Source: Dermanyssus gallinae (taxonomy: Eukaryota > Arthropoda > Arachnida > Mesostigmata > Dermanyssidae). Taken from it: 64,000 nucleotides of DNA. The notes under the pieces are model-generated. The model saw only the letters and a list, made by a program, of their open reading frames with translations. It searched no databases and had not been told where the DNA came from. The stretch spans positions 1-64,000 of the forward strand of contig QVRM01006427.1 of NCBI GenBank assembly GCA_003439945.1, read 5' to 3'. The position numbers and the translations under genes were made by a program. Positions 9,200 through 20,690 of the stretch are shown here, piece by piece; position 1 is the first letter of the stretch, and each line of letters starts with the position of its first letter.

Positions 9200-10476
9200 C
9201 AGGTAGTTCAACAAGTTCTTAAAATGAGCTTTTCAGAATTTGAATTTTGGCGCGCTTTCACCGCTATTGGAAACGGCAACTTTTCGAATGCTGATTGGCC
9301 GTTGCGATTTCGTTTGATCGGTTTTCCCGTGCAACGTATCGACGTGATTTTGAAAAATTGAGAAAAAAGAGTTTCGAATGATTATCAAGCATTTTTATTT
9401 CAAAGGTTGGAATGCGACCCAAGTGAAAACTGAGTTAGACGAGGTGTACGGTGACTCTGCGCCATGTTTTGCCACTGTTTCCAACTGGATATATGAGTTA
9501 AAAAGAGGTTGCAGGAGCACCGAGGATGAACTACGTTCAGGACGCCCAAAAACGGCAACTGATGAGGAAAACGTGGAAAAAGTGCGGAAAATCGTTGCCG
9601 CAGATAAGCGAGTGAACATTAGGGAGATAGCGGAGGCCTTGGGGATCAGTTTGGGTAGAGTGCATTGCATCCTGCACGAAAACTTGAAGATGAAAAAGCT
9701 CAGAGCAAAATGGGTGCCGCATTTGCTCAACCAAGGCCAAAAAGACGCGCGTGTTTCCGCTTCACAGCGAAATTTGGCCAAGATGTCGAAAAATCCGTCG
9801 GATTTTTGGCGCAGATTCGTGACCGTCGATGAAAGCTGGGTCCATCACTACACTCCCGAGACCCAAGAAGCATCTCGCCAGTGGTGTGCACCTGGTGAAG
9901 GACCTCCGAAGAGAGTGCGGACAACGGCATCGGCCGGAAAGATGATGGCTACGGTTTTTTGGGACCAACGTTGAATAATTCTGGTCGACTACCTTGAGAG
10001 CGGTAAAACGATCACGGGAGAATATTATGCAAGACTGTTGGACTGCCTGAAGCAAGAACTCATCGTGAAACGGCCCGCTTTGCAGAAGAAGGTTGTCCTG
10101 TTTCACCAGGACAATGCTCCCGCACACAAGTCGCGGCAAGCAACGGCAAAACTGGCCCAACTGAGGTTCGAACTTATTAAACAAACTTCCTATTCTCCAG
10201 ACCTGGCCCCCTCTGATTATTTCCTCTTCGGACATTTGAAGAATAGTCTCGGTGGAAAGCGTTTTTCCAGCAATGAAGAGGTTAAGGCTGCTGTCAATGC
10301 CTAAAATGCCTTTTCAGTCTAAAGACGCGGAATTCTACTCAAGAAGTATAAATGCTCTGAAATCTCGGTGGGAAAAGTGTATTGAGCTTCTCGGGGAGTA
10401 TATCGAATAAGAAAAAATTAAAAACAAGATTTGGAAAATTTTTGGTTTTCATTTTAAGAACTTGTTGAACTACCTG
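9200..10476 (+). mobile_element. Mariner element A (Tc1/mariner DNA transposon)
   Basis: 1277 bp with perfect 28-bp terminal inverted repeats at 9200-9227 and 10449-10476 (outer bases CAGGTAGTTCAACAAGTTCT), flanked by TA at 9198-9199 and 10477-10478. TA duplication on insertion is the hallmark of the superfamily. It encodes one transposase, now inactivated by an in-frame TGA and a frameshift. Perfect repeats with so few lesions suggest a fairly recent insertion. Confidence 0.95.
9378..10410 (+). pseudogene. Mariner A transposase, broken
   Basis: A cut-and-paste transposase of about 345 residues. The start is the first ATG in the frame; the frame is also open a few codons upstream. N-terminal helix-turn-helix DNA-binding regions cover residues 1-110, with the linker GRPKTA near 55-60. 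The motif WVPHLL is at 112-117. The catalytic triad reads DESW (D151), HQDNAPAH (D245) and YSPDLAPSDYFLF (D280), with 34 residues between the last two, so D,D34D as in mariner. Codon 199 (9972-9974) is TGA, probably from GGA in a WDxRG motif, and the frame continues uninterrupted to 10304. A one-base shift near 10300 moves the last 35 codons (SKDAEFYSRS ... ELLGEYIE) to another frame, ending at TAA 10408-10410. Confidence 0.93.
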
Positions 10477-10864
10477 TAGTTGTATGAGAGGATCAGCAGA
10501 TAAACAAGACGAGTGTGTATCAAAATGAAATACCGCTTGTATTGCTGTTATGCATACTTCTAATATAGTAACACTACTGCGGTTGCTACAAACCGGAGAA
10601 AAAGCTTTAGAAAGAGGTGCATTTTTCACGGCAGACCGTTTTCGGCTCGAGAGGTTGAAGGGTCACGGGAGTGCGGGTTAAAGCAAAAAGCATCATTCAG
10701 GTAAGAAGTAAGTACTCGGTCTGGCCGAGACGGTGTACGATGTGCAGGTGTTTATAGGATTCTGCCTGCGTGTTATTTGGCTTAATTCTTTTCTAGGTTT
10801 AAAAACGCATGGAATACAGTATAACGTGGGACCCCTCAATGCTTACAATTTAAATATATAAAAA

Positions 10865-10866
<2 letters not shown>

Positions 10867-10898
<32 letters not shown>

Positions 10899-10940
10899 AC
10901 ATACCATTGTAATTGTGTATATAATAAATGACCTTGCTCA

Positions 10941-10975
<35 letters not shown>
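10867..10975. repeat. Two (TA)n microsatellites
   Basis: TA runs at about 10867-10896 and 10944-10975, separated by 47 nt of unique sequence. Between mariner A and 10867 nothing else is recognised. Confidence 0.9.
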
Positions 10976-10977
<2 letters not shown>

Positions 10978-11019
10978 AATGATTGATTAAATTGAATAAA
11001 TAAATTCTTTATGTATGTA

Positions 11020-11031
11020 TATATATATAGT

Positions 11032-11062
<31 letters not shown>

Positions 11063-11123
11063 TTGTATATATATATATATATATATTTTTTTTTTTTAAT
11101 ATATATGTATATATGTATATTTG

Positions 11124-11155
<32 letters not shown>
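11020..11155. repeat. TA-rich minisatellite, left of mariner B
   Basis: TA runs broken by the string tgtatatttgtatat, which recurs about 60 bp apart and also occurs in the minisatellite on the other side of mariner B. Mariner B is therefore inserted inside one repeat array. Confidence 0.8.
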
Positions 11156-12476
11156 CGAGGTGTGTTCAAAAAGTATCGCGACTTTTGAATTTTCGCGGGT
11201 TACGTATATTCGAATTTAGATTTTTTGTGGCGTTATGTTGGTACTCATGTCTCTCACTTATGCCGACAAGCTCGGCCATTTTGAATGTTCACTTAATTGT
11301 TGACAGCTGCTTTGCTTGCACGTGTTTTGGATTGTCTTCGATTTTTACCTATTCAAAAAAATGGATCAAAGAACCTGTATCAAATTTTGTGTGAAAAACG
11401 AAATTAAGTGCGCGGATGCATTCCGAATGTTGACTGTGGCATACGGAGAAGCTACCTTGGAACGAAGCAACGTTTATCGGTGGTACAAAATGTTCTCAGA
11501 AGGCCGAGAAGATGTGAACGACGAAGAGCGTGCCGGACGCCCGAGCACTTCAACAACAGACGAAAAAATTAATGAAGTGGAGAAAATGGTATTGGCCAAT
11601 CGTCGAATCACCGTTAGAGAAGTTGCTGAGGACCTAAACATATCGATTGGCTCGTGCCATTCGATTTTTATCAATGATTTGGGCATGAGACGGGTCGCCG
11701 CGAAATTCGTACCAAAATTGCTCAATTGCGACCAAAAACAGCATCGCATGAACATTGCTAATGAGATGTTGGACTCTGTCCGCGACGACCCAAATTTGCT
11801 CCAGAGGATCATAACTGGTGACGAATCGTGGGTTTATGGTTATGACGTGGAAACCAAAGCTCAATCATCTCAATGGAAGCTGCCGCACGAACCAAGACCG
11901 AAAAAAGCGCGCCAAGTTCGGTCGAATGTGAAAGTTTTGCTCACAGTTTTCTTCGATTGCAGGGGCGTGGTGCATCATGAGTTCTTGCCACAGGGTAGAA
12001 CGGTCAATAAGGAATATTACCTGCAAGTTATGCGCAATTTGCGCGAAGCAATCCGCCAGAAACGCCCGGATTTGTGGAAGAACAAAAATTGGCTTTTGCA
12101 CCACGATAACGCCCCTGCTCACACATCGTTGCTTGTGCGCGAGTTTTTGGCCAAAAACAACACACTAATGATGCCGCAGCCACCGTATTCCCCAGATCTG
12201 GCCCCCTGTGACTTTTTCTTGTTCCCTAAACTGAAGAGGCCCATGAAAGGACGACGTTACGCTACGCTTGACGAGATAAAGACGGCATCGAAGGAGGAGC
12301 TGAACAAGATTTAAAAAAATGGTTTTTTGAAGTGCTTCGAAGATTGGAAAAACCGTTGGCACAAGTGTATAATATCTCATGGGGATTACTTTGAAGGGGA
12401 CAAAATAGATATTCATGAATAAATGAATAATTTTTGAAAAAACACAAAAGTCACGATACTTTTTGAACACACCTCG
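11156..12476 (+). mobile_element. Mariner element B (Tc1/mariner DNA transposon)
   Basis: 1321 bp. Terminal inverted repeats of 32 bp at 11156-11187 and 12445-12476 (outer bases CGAGGTGTGTTCAAAAAGTA) differ at one position. TA target bases lie at 11154-11155 and 12477-12478. It sits inside a TA-rich minisatellite, a target with many TA sites. Its repeats differ from those of mariner A, so it belongs to a different family. Confidence 0.95.
11361..12422 (+). pseudogene. Mariner B transposase with one nonsense codon
   Basis: Mariner transposase, about 353 codons. The start at 11361 (MDQRTCIKFCVK) gives the family's usual length; a 15-codon upstream extension is also open. Helix-turn-helix DNA-binding region about 1-110 with linker GRPSTS (59-64); FVPKLL motif 116-121; catalytic residues D154 (TGDESWVYGYD), D249 (HHDNAPAHTS) and D284 ([13 protein letters not shown]), 34 residues between the last two (D,D34D). 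The frame stops at TAA 12312-12314 but the next 35 codons stay in the same frame and read as a normal mariner C-terminus ([16 protein letters not shown], then HGDYFEG) to TAA 12420-12422. A single substitution thus separates it from an open gene. Such truncation removes only C-terminal residues; whether the short protein is active is unknown. Confidence 0.94.
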
Positions 12477-12480
12477 TATA

Positions 12481-12662
12481 TATATATACATATATATACA
12501 AATATTTATATATATGTATATTTGTATATATATGTATATATATACATACATATATATACAAATATTTATATATATGTATATTTGTATATATATGTATATA
12601 TATATACATACATATATATACAAATATTTATATATATGTATATTTGTATATATATGTATATA
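12481..12662. repeat. 60-bp TA-rich minisatellite, three units
   Basis: Three nearly identical units of about 60-62 bp begin near 12481, 12541 and 12601. Each unit holds an inverted pair (tatacaaatat / atatttgtata), so each could fold into a hairpin. Confidence 0.85.
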
Positions 12663-12978
12663 TACCACGGCTGATACTAAGGGCTATACAGCGAAAATTT
12701 GGCGAGATCGTATGAGCTGTCAGTGAGGTTTAGAGCTGTGACGGTCGGCTATCGTCCAACGACAATAAGGGGACTGGTGAGCGAAAATCGGCTGGGCTGC
12801 TTTGCCGGCCATGCAGAAACTTGCATGCAAGTGACGGCTGAAGCGGGAGCGTTTGGGTCGAGTAGCCGACTTTGTATCGATGTTGTTTTGCTACGAACGT
12901 CTTTTAGTTTGAGCAACACGACTCGTCGACATTCCCTTCTACGAAGCCAAAGCGGTAGGTAAACTGCGTTAAAGACAC

Positions 12979-13014
<36 letters not shown>

Positions 13015-14528
13015 GTCTTCAATATATTATTACTATTATTTCAATTTCAGTTACACTATCTTACCTAATAGTGCTGCTTAATATGACTACTTATTTGAGG
13101 CCTTTCAAAAACTGTTCATTTGAAAATTTAATGCAGAGGTGAATAGAGCCCCATATGTCAAGCCGAGATAGATTCAGTAGAATTTTTGTACAGAACTTTT
13201 TGAAAATCAATTCAGATTTATGTGATCATGGGCCTTGCCGACGGCTGGCGGGCTGATATTGCAGAATGGATTCATTAAGGTACGAGCTTTGTGACGCAAC
13301 GCAGCCGTAAAGGTCCAACTCGTAGCCAGGGTGCGACCATGTAGGTCATTTCCGCGTTTTTCTTTGTTAATTAGTTACTATAAATAAGTGCTGTCACATA
13401 CATTCTGTACGCATCTTGTCCGTCAATATTGTTAAAGAGCTCTTACTTTATGTAGCTCCACGGGCAAGTCAAGGTCATGGTGACCGTTAAGACGCTCGTT
13501 GACTCCGACACAATTCTTAACAAAAGTCTATCAAACTAACGTATATGCGGTGACTTTAACATCTTTTAAATGCAAATCACTTGAAAAAATAAAATATAAT
13601 ACATACAATAATTACTAGCAAAATATAATATAATTCAAATACAATTATTGGAGTAATATTGCATCACCCGTGTTTATCATATTTATGCGTCGGTCTATCT
13701 GTTTTTGACTATATATTGTAGTGTAAATGCCGATTACTCGATCAAACAATGTGCAAGCCTGCAAACAACTGCAAACAAAAACACCGACAGACCAACCAGG
13801 GCCTTGAGGAGCTTTAATGCTTACATACAAAATAATCATGATTGGAAGTTGTTCCGTAGTCCAGTCATCTCGAGGATACTTGCAAGGGACACCTACTAAA
13901 TAGGTCGCCTCCTGTCGAATCTTTAAGGGCATTGACAATGTCACGCATAGGAAATCGATTTTAGCGGATAACGGACAACGACCTACACACGGGGGACAGA
14001 CGCCATGGTTCACGGGAGAGAAGCCATTATTGGTATTCGCTGACCATGCTGAACCTGCTGTCATTTGGCGCAAAGCCAATGTTGTGATAATTTAGTGGTG
14101 AACAACGCCAAGCTCTCCGTCTTTCTCTGCCGGGCCTGAATAGCATTCACAGTGGGAGTAGATATAGTAAGGCGTAGCATGTAGGTTTGATTTTTCTTAT
14201 ACGAAAGGTGGGCTCAGAAATCATATATATGTAGATGTATTGGGCGTACCTAAAGGAAAGTACATTCCAGGAAGACTTGCAAAGTTCAAAATATAAATGC
14301 GTGTACGAAATATGTATACAAGATAAAAGTTTAGACATTTCAAGGGGACACAGCTATGTAAGGAGATTTTCGTAGTGAGATATTATTCTAGCGACTAAGG
14401 CTCTATGTGAGGTATCCGACTTCCCATTAAGCGTATTCACTTTCTGGGCTGAACACCGCCTGCCATTGTAACCGGACGGTACGATAGAGACGAATAGAGA
14501 CCAATGGTGGGTCAAGCGAGGTCCCCAA

Positions 14529-14558
14529 TCAAAAGCCAGATCTCAAATATGCATTCCG
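14529..14558. repeat. 30-bp dispersed direct repeat, copy 1
   Basis: Begins TCAAAAGCCAGATCT and is identical over 30 bp to 15371-15400, 842 bp away. The bases just before it (ccc-a-at versus ccc-t-at) also nearly match, while the downstream sequence diverges. Confidence 0.8.
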
Positions 14559-15370
14559 GTAAATGTAAGAATCAAAGAGGCGTGCATTTTTTTCAAATTT
14601 GAGCAGACCACGTGTAAAGAGTAGAATGACGTTCGTCCATTAAAGTTCATCAAGTGCGATGCTGTTCGTTCGAACGTTCAACGTATTACTCTTTATCGTG
14701 TCTGTTGTTATTATTACGATATCTATTCTGTTAAAATCGAGCTGAACAGCGGAACTTGAATACGAACTCGATTTACACAAGCATGGAGAATGGATGAGTT
14801 AAAAGGTCGAAAGGAAGCGGTGCTCGTCGATAATATTGTTATAGTGGTCGGCTAAGTAGATAGCAGATAAATCTCGCGCAAAATAAAGCATTCTGTTTGG
14901 CAAGATCGCTTGGGAGTTACCCATAGTTTGCTTGGCGCTTGTACAAGACGAAGGAAATTAAAAGATAAATCATCTTAACCATACGAAGTCGACTCTAGTG
15001 AAGAGGCTGCTTACGCACGCATGCGTGTCCGTTCTGGATCGTCTGTTCTTTCCTAAACGACGCGCTATAACGTTGCTGAGTGACGGGCAAAACAAGCAGT
15101 CGATAAGGAAAAACCGAGCTGACTGGCTAGAAGTTTGTTTACGTAGATCGCTCGATAACACAACGTGTTTATAAACATTGGCTGATAGTTAGTAAGCTAG
15201 TATTGCGCTCTAATCATACGTGTCTCTATTCTGATTAAAATTTGAATTTGTCGACATTTTGTAGCTTGACATTAATCCAGCGACATCTATACGGCGGCTG
15301 AGAGAACGTTTTTTTTTCGTGAAGAAATATGAGGTAACGCATTCGTTCTCCGAGTTAAACAGCGCCCCTA

Positions 15371-15400
15371 TCAAAAGCCAGATCTCAAATATGCATTCCG
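15371..15400. repeat. 30-bp dispersed direct repeat, copy 2
   Basis: Identical to 14529-14558. It probably marks two fragments of one unrecognised dispersed repeat, since the identity ends abruptly. Confidence 0.8.
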
Positions 15401-16389
15401 CTGAAGGAGTCCTACGCTGCGCAAGCGTCTTCTTCAATGGCACATGCTCGAGGGGCCCAGCAGCGGATATGAACTGAGATGAGGATGACTGCTCGAAAAA
15501 CGGAGTTTGGCCCTGTGAGGCGACGCAGCCTGTCTTGCTAATTAACCCGAGCAGCCACCGGGAGTGGGCAAGTAAAGGAAAAACGTTGGGGCACACCTGG
15601 TGCCAAGAACGTTTCCGTTTTGCAGATAATAGTCAGGATATTACCTCCGTTGAGAACTCAGATAAGGCCAACCTTCTCCTGTAGTGCGACGAGAGCGTTT
15701 ATGTATTACCCGGTGTTCCATAAGTTGCAGACATTGACGAAAAATCAAGTGTCGACCCTAACGCTTTTCTTACATATTATATTTGTCAAACTGGCACAGC
15801 TATACACAGGACCGCTTTCTCTGATTCTGACTCGGTAATTGCATAACATTGTTTCTGACCTACGGATCCTGTAAGAGTTCGACATCGGTGGGCGAGGAAA
15901 CGCGGCGTAGGGTAATCGTATTAGAAGTCGAACCACGCTCTCTATGTGGCCAAAATGATCCGTAAAAATTATGCGTTCTTGCAACGGACGCTGATATTAA
16001 TACTAAGTTATCAATGGTCAGACATGACAGTCGGTGAATGTGTGCATCGTTACGAGGGATACTGTGCAAGGACCAGCCATCTCTGGAGGTTTCCTTAAAC
16101 TAAGGCAGCATTGCTCCATTGCACATCCAACGTTGTCTGAGAAAATCGCCAGTTCTCTTATCTTTGCTGCCTAGATTTTGCTTTTTGCGACCTTCTGCAC
16201 CAAACCGCAAATATAGGGGCCCCGTTAGAGATAAAGATCGCGTGTCCGTCGAAGAAAATATATATATATATGCCTTGCGTCCTCTTTCACCACGTGAAGG
16301 ATACAGCATCTCTCTTTAGTGGGGCCAGTTCCACATGATGACTCTTTATAGAGGGGGATACTTTAATCAGTGTTTCGTTAGCTACCTGC

Positions 16390-17790
16390 TCTTAACACCC
16401 TCTCCGATTTTAACAAGGACACCGAAGTAGAAGCCGCAGGATACTACTAAACACTTCGGGCCAAGCTAGCAAAGATTTTAGACTCAAAAGCGAAACCCGA
16501 GTGCGCCTAGGACTTGCAAAAAAATGCTGCAAGAAGTCTGTAGCCGTTCAATGACCGCGGACATCCTATGCGCTACCGGCCTGCCACACCAAAATACTGG
16601 TGGAACGAAGAAATTGCGTTAGCCCGTAGGCACTGCATCTGGGCCAGAAGAAAAGCCATTCGGGCAAGGCGCAGCAACTTAGATGAGGCTTGTGTCGTAC
16701 AACTTTATTGTGAAGAAAAACTCTTCCCTCTGATGAACGTCTCCGAGTAATTAAAAAGCCTTTTCCTTAACATCCTTCCTTTGTAAGCACAATGTGTGAA
16801 GTTGTAGCGGCCGAGGATTACATCCCAGAGGTAACCTCGGCAGAGGTACTCGCAGCGGGGAATAGATTGAAGGCCGGTAAGGCACCAGGCCCTTATGGCA
16901 TTCCGGTGTCGGCTACGAAAGTACTTTTAAAGGAGTTCCCAGATGCGGTGGCTAATATAGCCACACGAATACTCCGCAGCCTGCCCTGGAAGGTAATCTT
17001 GGACACACTACTCAAGAGAGTCACATCCTACATGCGCCGGGCAATCGTGTCCTATCTGAGCGAGAGGCGCATAGTCAGGGGCTCCGAATTCGACATGACG
17101 GCCAAGGTTTCTTAGGGCTCGATCGTAGGACCCCTTCTATGGAACCCTGCATACGATGAAGTCTTACGTTTACACGACCTCCCAGAAAACACTGAACTGC
17201 TGGCATATGCGGACCACCTCGCAGTGGTGGTCCCCCAGCTCACTCCACCAACTAGAACTTAGAGCTAACGGTGCCCTGGCGAAGATCGTTGGCTGGATGA
17301 GGAGGGTTGGTCTGACACTGGCGCCGAATAAAAGCGAAAGCTTTTAATTGGGCCAAGGAAGTGCCCCTTCTTGAAACTAATTCTAGACGATCAGGAGATC
17401 AAGGTTGGCAATACCGCCCGTTATTTTGAAATCTACCTAGACAGATGACTACGGGGCACACCCCACATACGTCTTACGCGTAGCAGAAAATACTACTAAG
17501 GATTAAAAAAAAAGTGGGAAGACTTGGAATTGGAGAAGGCGGAGGAAAAAAATATAACCCTTGACATTTGACAGGCCGAATGGGACTCCCAGGACAAAGG
17601 GCCCGGGTACAGGGTAAGGACTCTTATCCCGGATGTACGCAGGCCTGGACGTACCGGCCAGGCGGCCAGTTGATGATCTATATCACTCAGAGTCTCGACA
17701 CCCTCAAGAAGGCTGCCAATTTCTAAGACTAGGTCATGAACAAGGTTCCACAGGAGTAAGCCTAAGACATGGCCCTGTTTAGCCCCTGCT
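16390..17790 (+). pseudogene. Degenerate R1-like LINE ORF2 (plus strand)
   Basis: RT remnants in several frames. The pre-RT linker reads PKYWWNEEIALARRHC (16587-16640). The RT start reads YIPEVTSAEVLAAGNRLKAG, then KAPGPYGIP, around 16815-16905. Motif A is partly lost: the text runs from ATRILRS directly to LPWKVILDTL near 16978, so about 100 residues of palm and fingers are deleted. Then come an SYLSERR string, a stop in motif B (S-stop-GSIVGPLLW, 17112-17145), YADHLAVVV in place of YADD (17202-17230) and LTLAPNKSES (17316-17343). Downstream to about 17790 there are only traces (LIPDVRRPGR). It is a lineage related to, but distinct from, the full-length copy. Confidence 0.8.
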
Positions 17791-18094
17791 GTTATGCCCC
17801 GTAAGTGGCCCCAGCGAGAAGCCCCTGCTGACCCAGGTAAAATTAATTAATTTCTCCACAGATAGGGCGAGATGCCCCTTTGCTCAAATGCGGCAGTTAT
17901 TATGCTTTAGTTAGCTGCATTAAACGCATTTGGAAAGCCAAAGAGTATACGCGAGATAAATCGGCAGCTTAGAGAGTCATGTGGTCTGCTCGTCGACACA
18001 GTGCAGCATACGCTTTAACGCAGATAACGTGGATCGCCCTGGTGAAACCCGTGCTGAGTGTTTAAAAGAACGTGCTGCTGCACCACCTACTTGT

Positions 18095-18335
18095 TAAAGC
18101 GCCAAACAATCAGATTTTTCATCAGCTTGGTCAGTGCGTTTAGTAGGCAAATTGGCCGGCGCGTCGATCGTTCCCTGGCTTGGGTATTAACAGAACTGCT
18201 GTCGCATTCTAAAGGGGCATATCGGCGTAGATTCTGAGTATCTGCGGGAGTCGCTTTATGAAGAAGTTCACCCACTCTGGGGGTATACCATCTGGTCCAG
18301 GAGCTGTGCCCGGTACGAACCGCGTTCTTGAGTGC
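18095..18335 (-). pseudogene. Short R1/jockey-like RT fragment
   Basis: On minus, frames read GTAPGPDGIPPEWVNFFIK near 18315-18260 and then RRPICLLNALTKLMKNLIV near 18165-18105, the two fingers-subdomain motifs that precede motif A in LINE RTs. Nothing before or after is recognisable, so it is an isolated fragment of about 240 bp. Confidence 0.7.
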
Positions 18336-19163
18336 TCACCTTAACCAATGTGACGGGGAGGATGCCATCATCGTAGACTTCAATGCGCTCACGACCTTGT
18401 ACAGTCTGTTAAGGGCACATGATGACTTCGAAGTCCTTAAATTCTCATCTTTGCCAAAGGGATTAGTTTTCGCCACACGTTCGCCCTGCCCCGTGCAACT
18501 AACTTCTCAGGTTTCTTGTGGGCCTCCTAGTATTTCTCCTAAAGAGCGTCGGTCCGGGCCGTTGCCTCCTGTAAATATGCCCCGTCCTCCTCTCTCTGTG
18601 ATCGTCGTTATATCCATGTTCTTGCTCGTGTGTGTGCTGTGCGTGTTGAGGCGCATCTGTCATATAGGATCGAAAATGAGGATCTCAGATGAAAGCTGTT
18701 CAGTGGTCTATCACGCTCGACTCTCCCCAGGAATACAAATGAGCGACACGTGCGCTTTTCATCCGCGTCGGTGGTCGGAAAATAAAGCCTTTTTTTAATG
18801 CTGAAACCTCTCAGCATTAAATGGGGGATTACGGGAATTGGGATGTACATGCGTCACCACAGCCAGCGACTAGTGTGGGATTCACAAACCCACTAACACT
18901 CGCCTCTCCCGCCATCCATAGGGAACGGTAACTGCTAGGCATTGCTTCGTATCCATAGGAATGGCCAGTTTGCCTCTCCTCCCTAGTCCAGCCTTCCTAC
19001 AGTCGCCCTAGCCCGCTTTGGTGCGGGGCGGCGACTTTAAGAAGGCCGTTGACACCTTCCGCAGCCCGCTTGTCTGTGGCTGCGTCAAGAGTCATCATCT
19101 GGGGAATCCTTTGCTGTATTTGCCTAGCCTGGTCCGCCTGCCTGTCACCCACCCCCCTCCCGT
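18336..19163. other. Stretch without recognised genes
   Basis: Contains a 156-codon plus-strand frame (18328-18798) with no recognisable domain. The GC-rich part 18990-19163 may be the 3' UTR of the minus-strand R1-like copy that ends at 19164. Confidence 0.35.
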
Positions 19164-20690
19164 CTACAGATTCCCCCTCTCGACCGGAGCCTGAGTGGAC
19201 GCTAAGACGAGCTTCCTGGCAGTGTCTTCGACCACCTTCGCGGACATGATCGCATCAAAGTGGGCAATACCTTCTTTCCAGGCCGCCGCTAGAGTCATCA
19301 TATGGGTGATGACCTCGTTGACCGGTCGGCCTCGCACAGCTGCCGGCCCGCCTCCCGCGCTTCCCGGAGGGCCTCACAATGCAGAACAGTGTGCTATTCA
19401 TCATCCGGTTCCCCCGAGTCGCATAGTACACAGGAGTCGTTTTGGGCTTTGCTAATCTTAACCATATACGTCTGGAATTGGCTGTGGCCGGTCAGCACCT
19501 GGGACGCATTATAAGATAGCTCGCCGTGTCTGCAGTCATACCATTGCTGTAGGTCCGGGATCAGACTTTTGGTCCAGCGACCCTTGGTGACCCCCAGGAG
19601 CTGCTGCCCTCACCCATTCTTTCTGCTAAGAGTCCAAAGTAGCTAATCTAGCCCGTGTGGGCCAGCAGATCCCATGACAGCATCTTGGACACGTCAAGTA
19701 GGGCCTCAGTCGACACGGTACGGAATGCGCGGCAGACCTTTATGGCCACCGACCGTTGCGCCGACCTCAGCTTCCTCCTGCTGCATGCCGTCTCAAGTGC
19801 CCTGTCTGCCCATGCCGGTGTTCCGTAAAGGGCGACGGGTTCTGCAGCAGTTGTCAAAAGGCGGCGCTTTTCTTCTCCAACTCCTCTGACTCTTGGCATC
19901 AGGCGCGCCAGATTCCTGGCCACCTTTCGGGCCTTTGCTGACACGTGCTGTATGTGCGCTGCGCCAGTCAGTTTTTTTTGTCGAGTACCACCCCGAGGTA
20001 CTTTGCTTTTTTTCCCAAAACAATTTGGTGACCTGCTACTCCGACCTGTATGTTTTTCTGCCTGTTAGGTACAGCGCCTCAGTCTTGTGCGGTGCCAGTT
20101 TTAAGGAATGGTCTTCTATGTACTCTGTTACCATCAGCAAGGCCTCATTGGCGGCTGACTCTAGTGCTCCCGTACTACGGGCCGTGACCAGAAGGGCCAA
20201 GTCGTCGGCATAACCGACCATCTCGACACCCCTAGGCAGATCCTGCAGCTCGAGAACCCCGTCATAGGCGAGGTTCTACAGGACCGGTCCCAGAACCGAT
20301 CCTTGCGGGACCCCTGCAGTAACTGCGTAGCTCTGATCGCCGGTCAGCAGGCCTCTCTCCGACAGGTACGATGATATAATTCGACTGAGGTAGGGCGAGA
20401 TGCCCTTGCGCTCCATCGCTTGCATTGCCACTTTCCAGCTCATCGAATTAAAGGCGTTCTTGACGTCTAGGAGAAAGAGCAGCACAAAGTCCCGCGTTTT
20501 GGGGGTCTTCGTTAGCTGCTCACCTGTCCGTCTTAGGAGGATGAAGCCTGCTGCGAACAGAGCATCAAAAAGTTTCTCATTGCTCGTCGAAGCTGTCGCA
20601 TATCCGCCCTTATAAGGAGTTTCGCAACGAAAGGAAGCACCAAGGTGTGTATGGGCAACCCACACCGCTTCTCTGTTGCCTTTAAGAAAT
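19164..20690 (-). pseudogene. 5'-truncated R1-like LINE ORF2 (minus strand)
   Basis: From high to low coordinates: FAAGFILLRRTGEQ, motif A FLLDVKNAFNSMSWKVA, a SSYLSERGLL string, motif B AGVPQGSVLGPVL followed by a stop, VEMVGYADDLALLVTARS (catalytic YADD, about 20208-20219), LKLAPHKTEALYLTGRK, and after a frameshift KARKVARNLARLMP (about 19900) and SAQRSVAIKVCRAFRTVS. The C-terminal part reads LSYNASQVLTGHSQFQTYM, then CVLCDSGEPDDEHTVLHC (C-x2-C-x8-H-x4-C, about 19435-19380), ending at a natural-looking TAG at 19164-19166. The copy begins within the RT near 20590-20690, which fits 5' truncation. The frames are better preserved than at 16.4 kb. Confidence 0.85.

Larger units (their letters stand above)
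12663..16384. other. Stretch without recognised genes
   Basis: A (TA)n run at 12980-13011 lies between short inverted arms (AAGACAC/GTGTCTT). A 30-bp direct repeat occurs at 14529-14558 and 15371-15400. The frames of 60-144 codons here show no recognisable domain. Confidence 0.4.

Noticed and set aside
10987..11394. Frames rich in IYIYIY on both strands
   Set aside because: Translation of (TA)n repeats; they occur wherever TA tracts lie and do not represent proteins.
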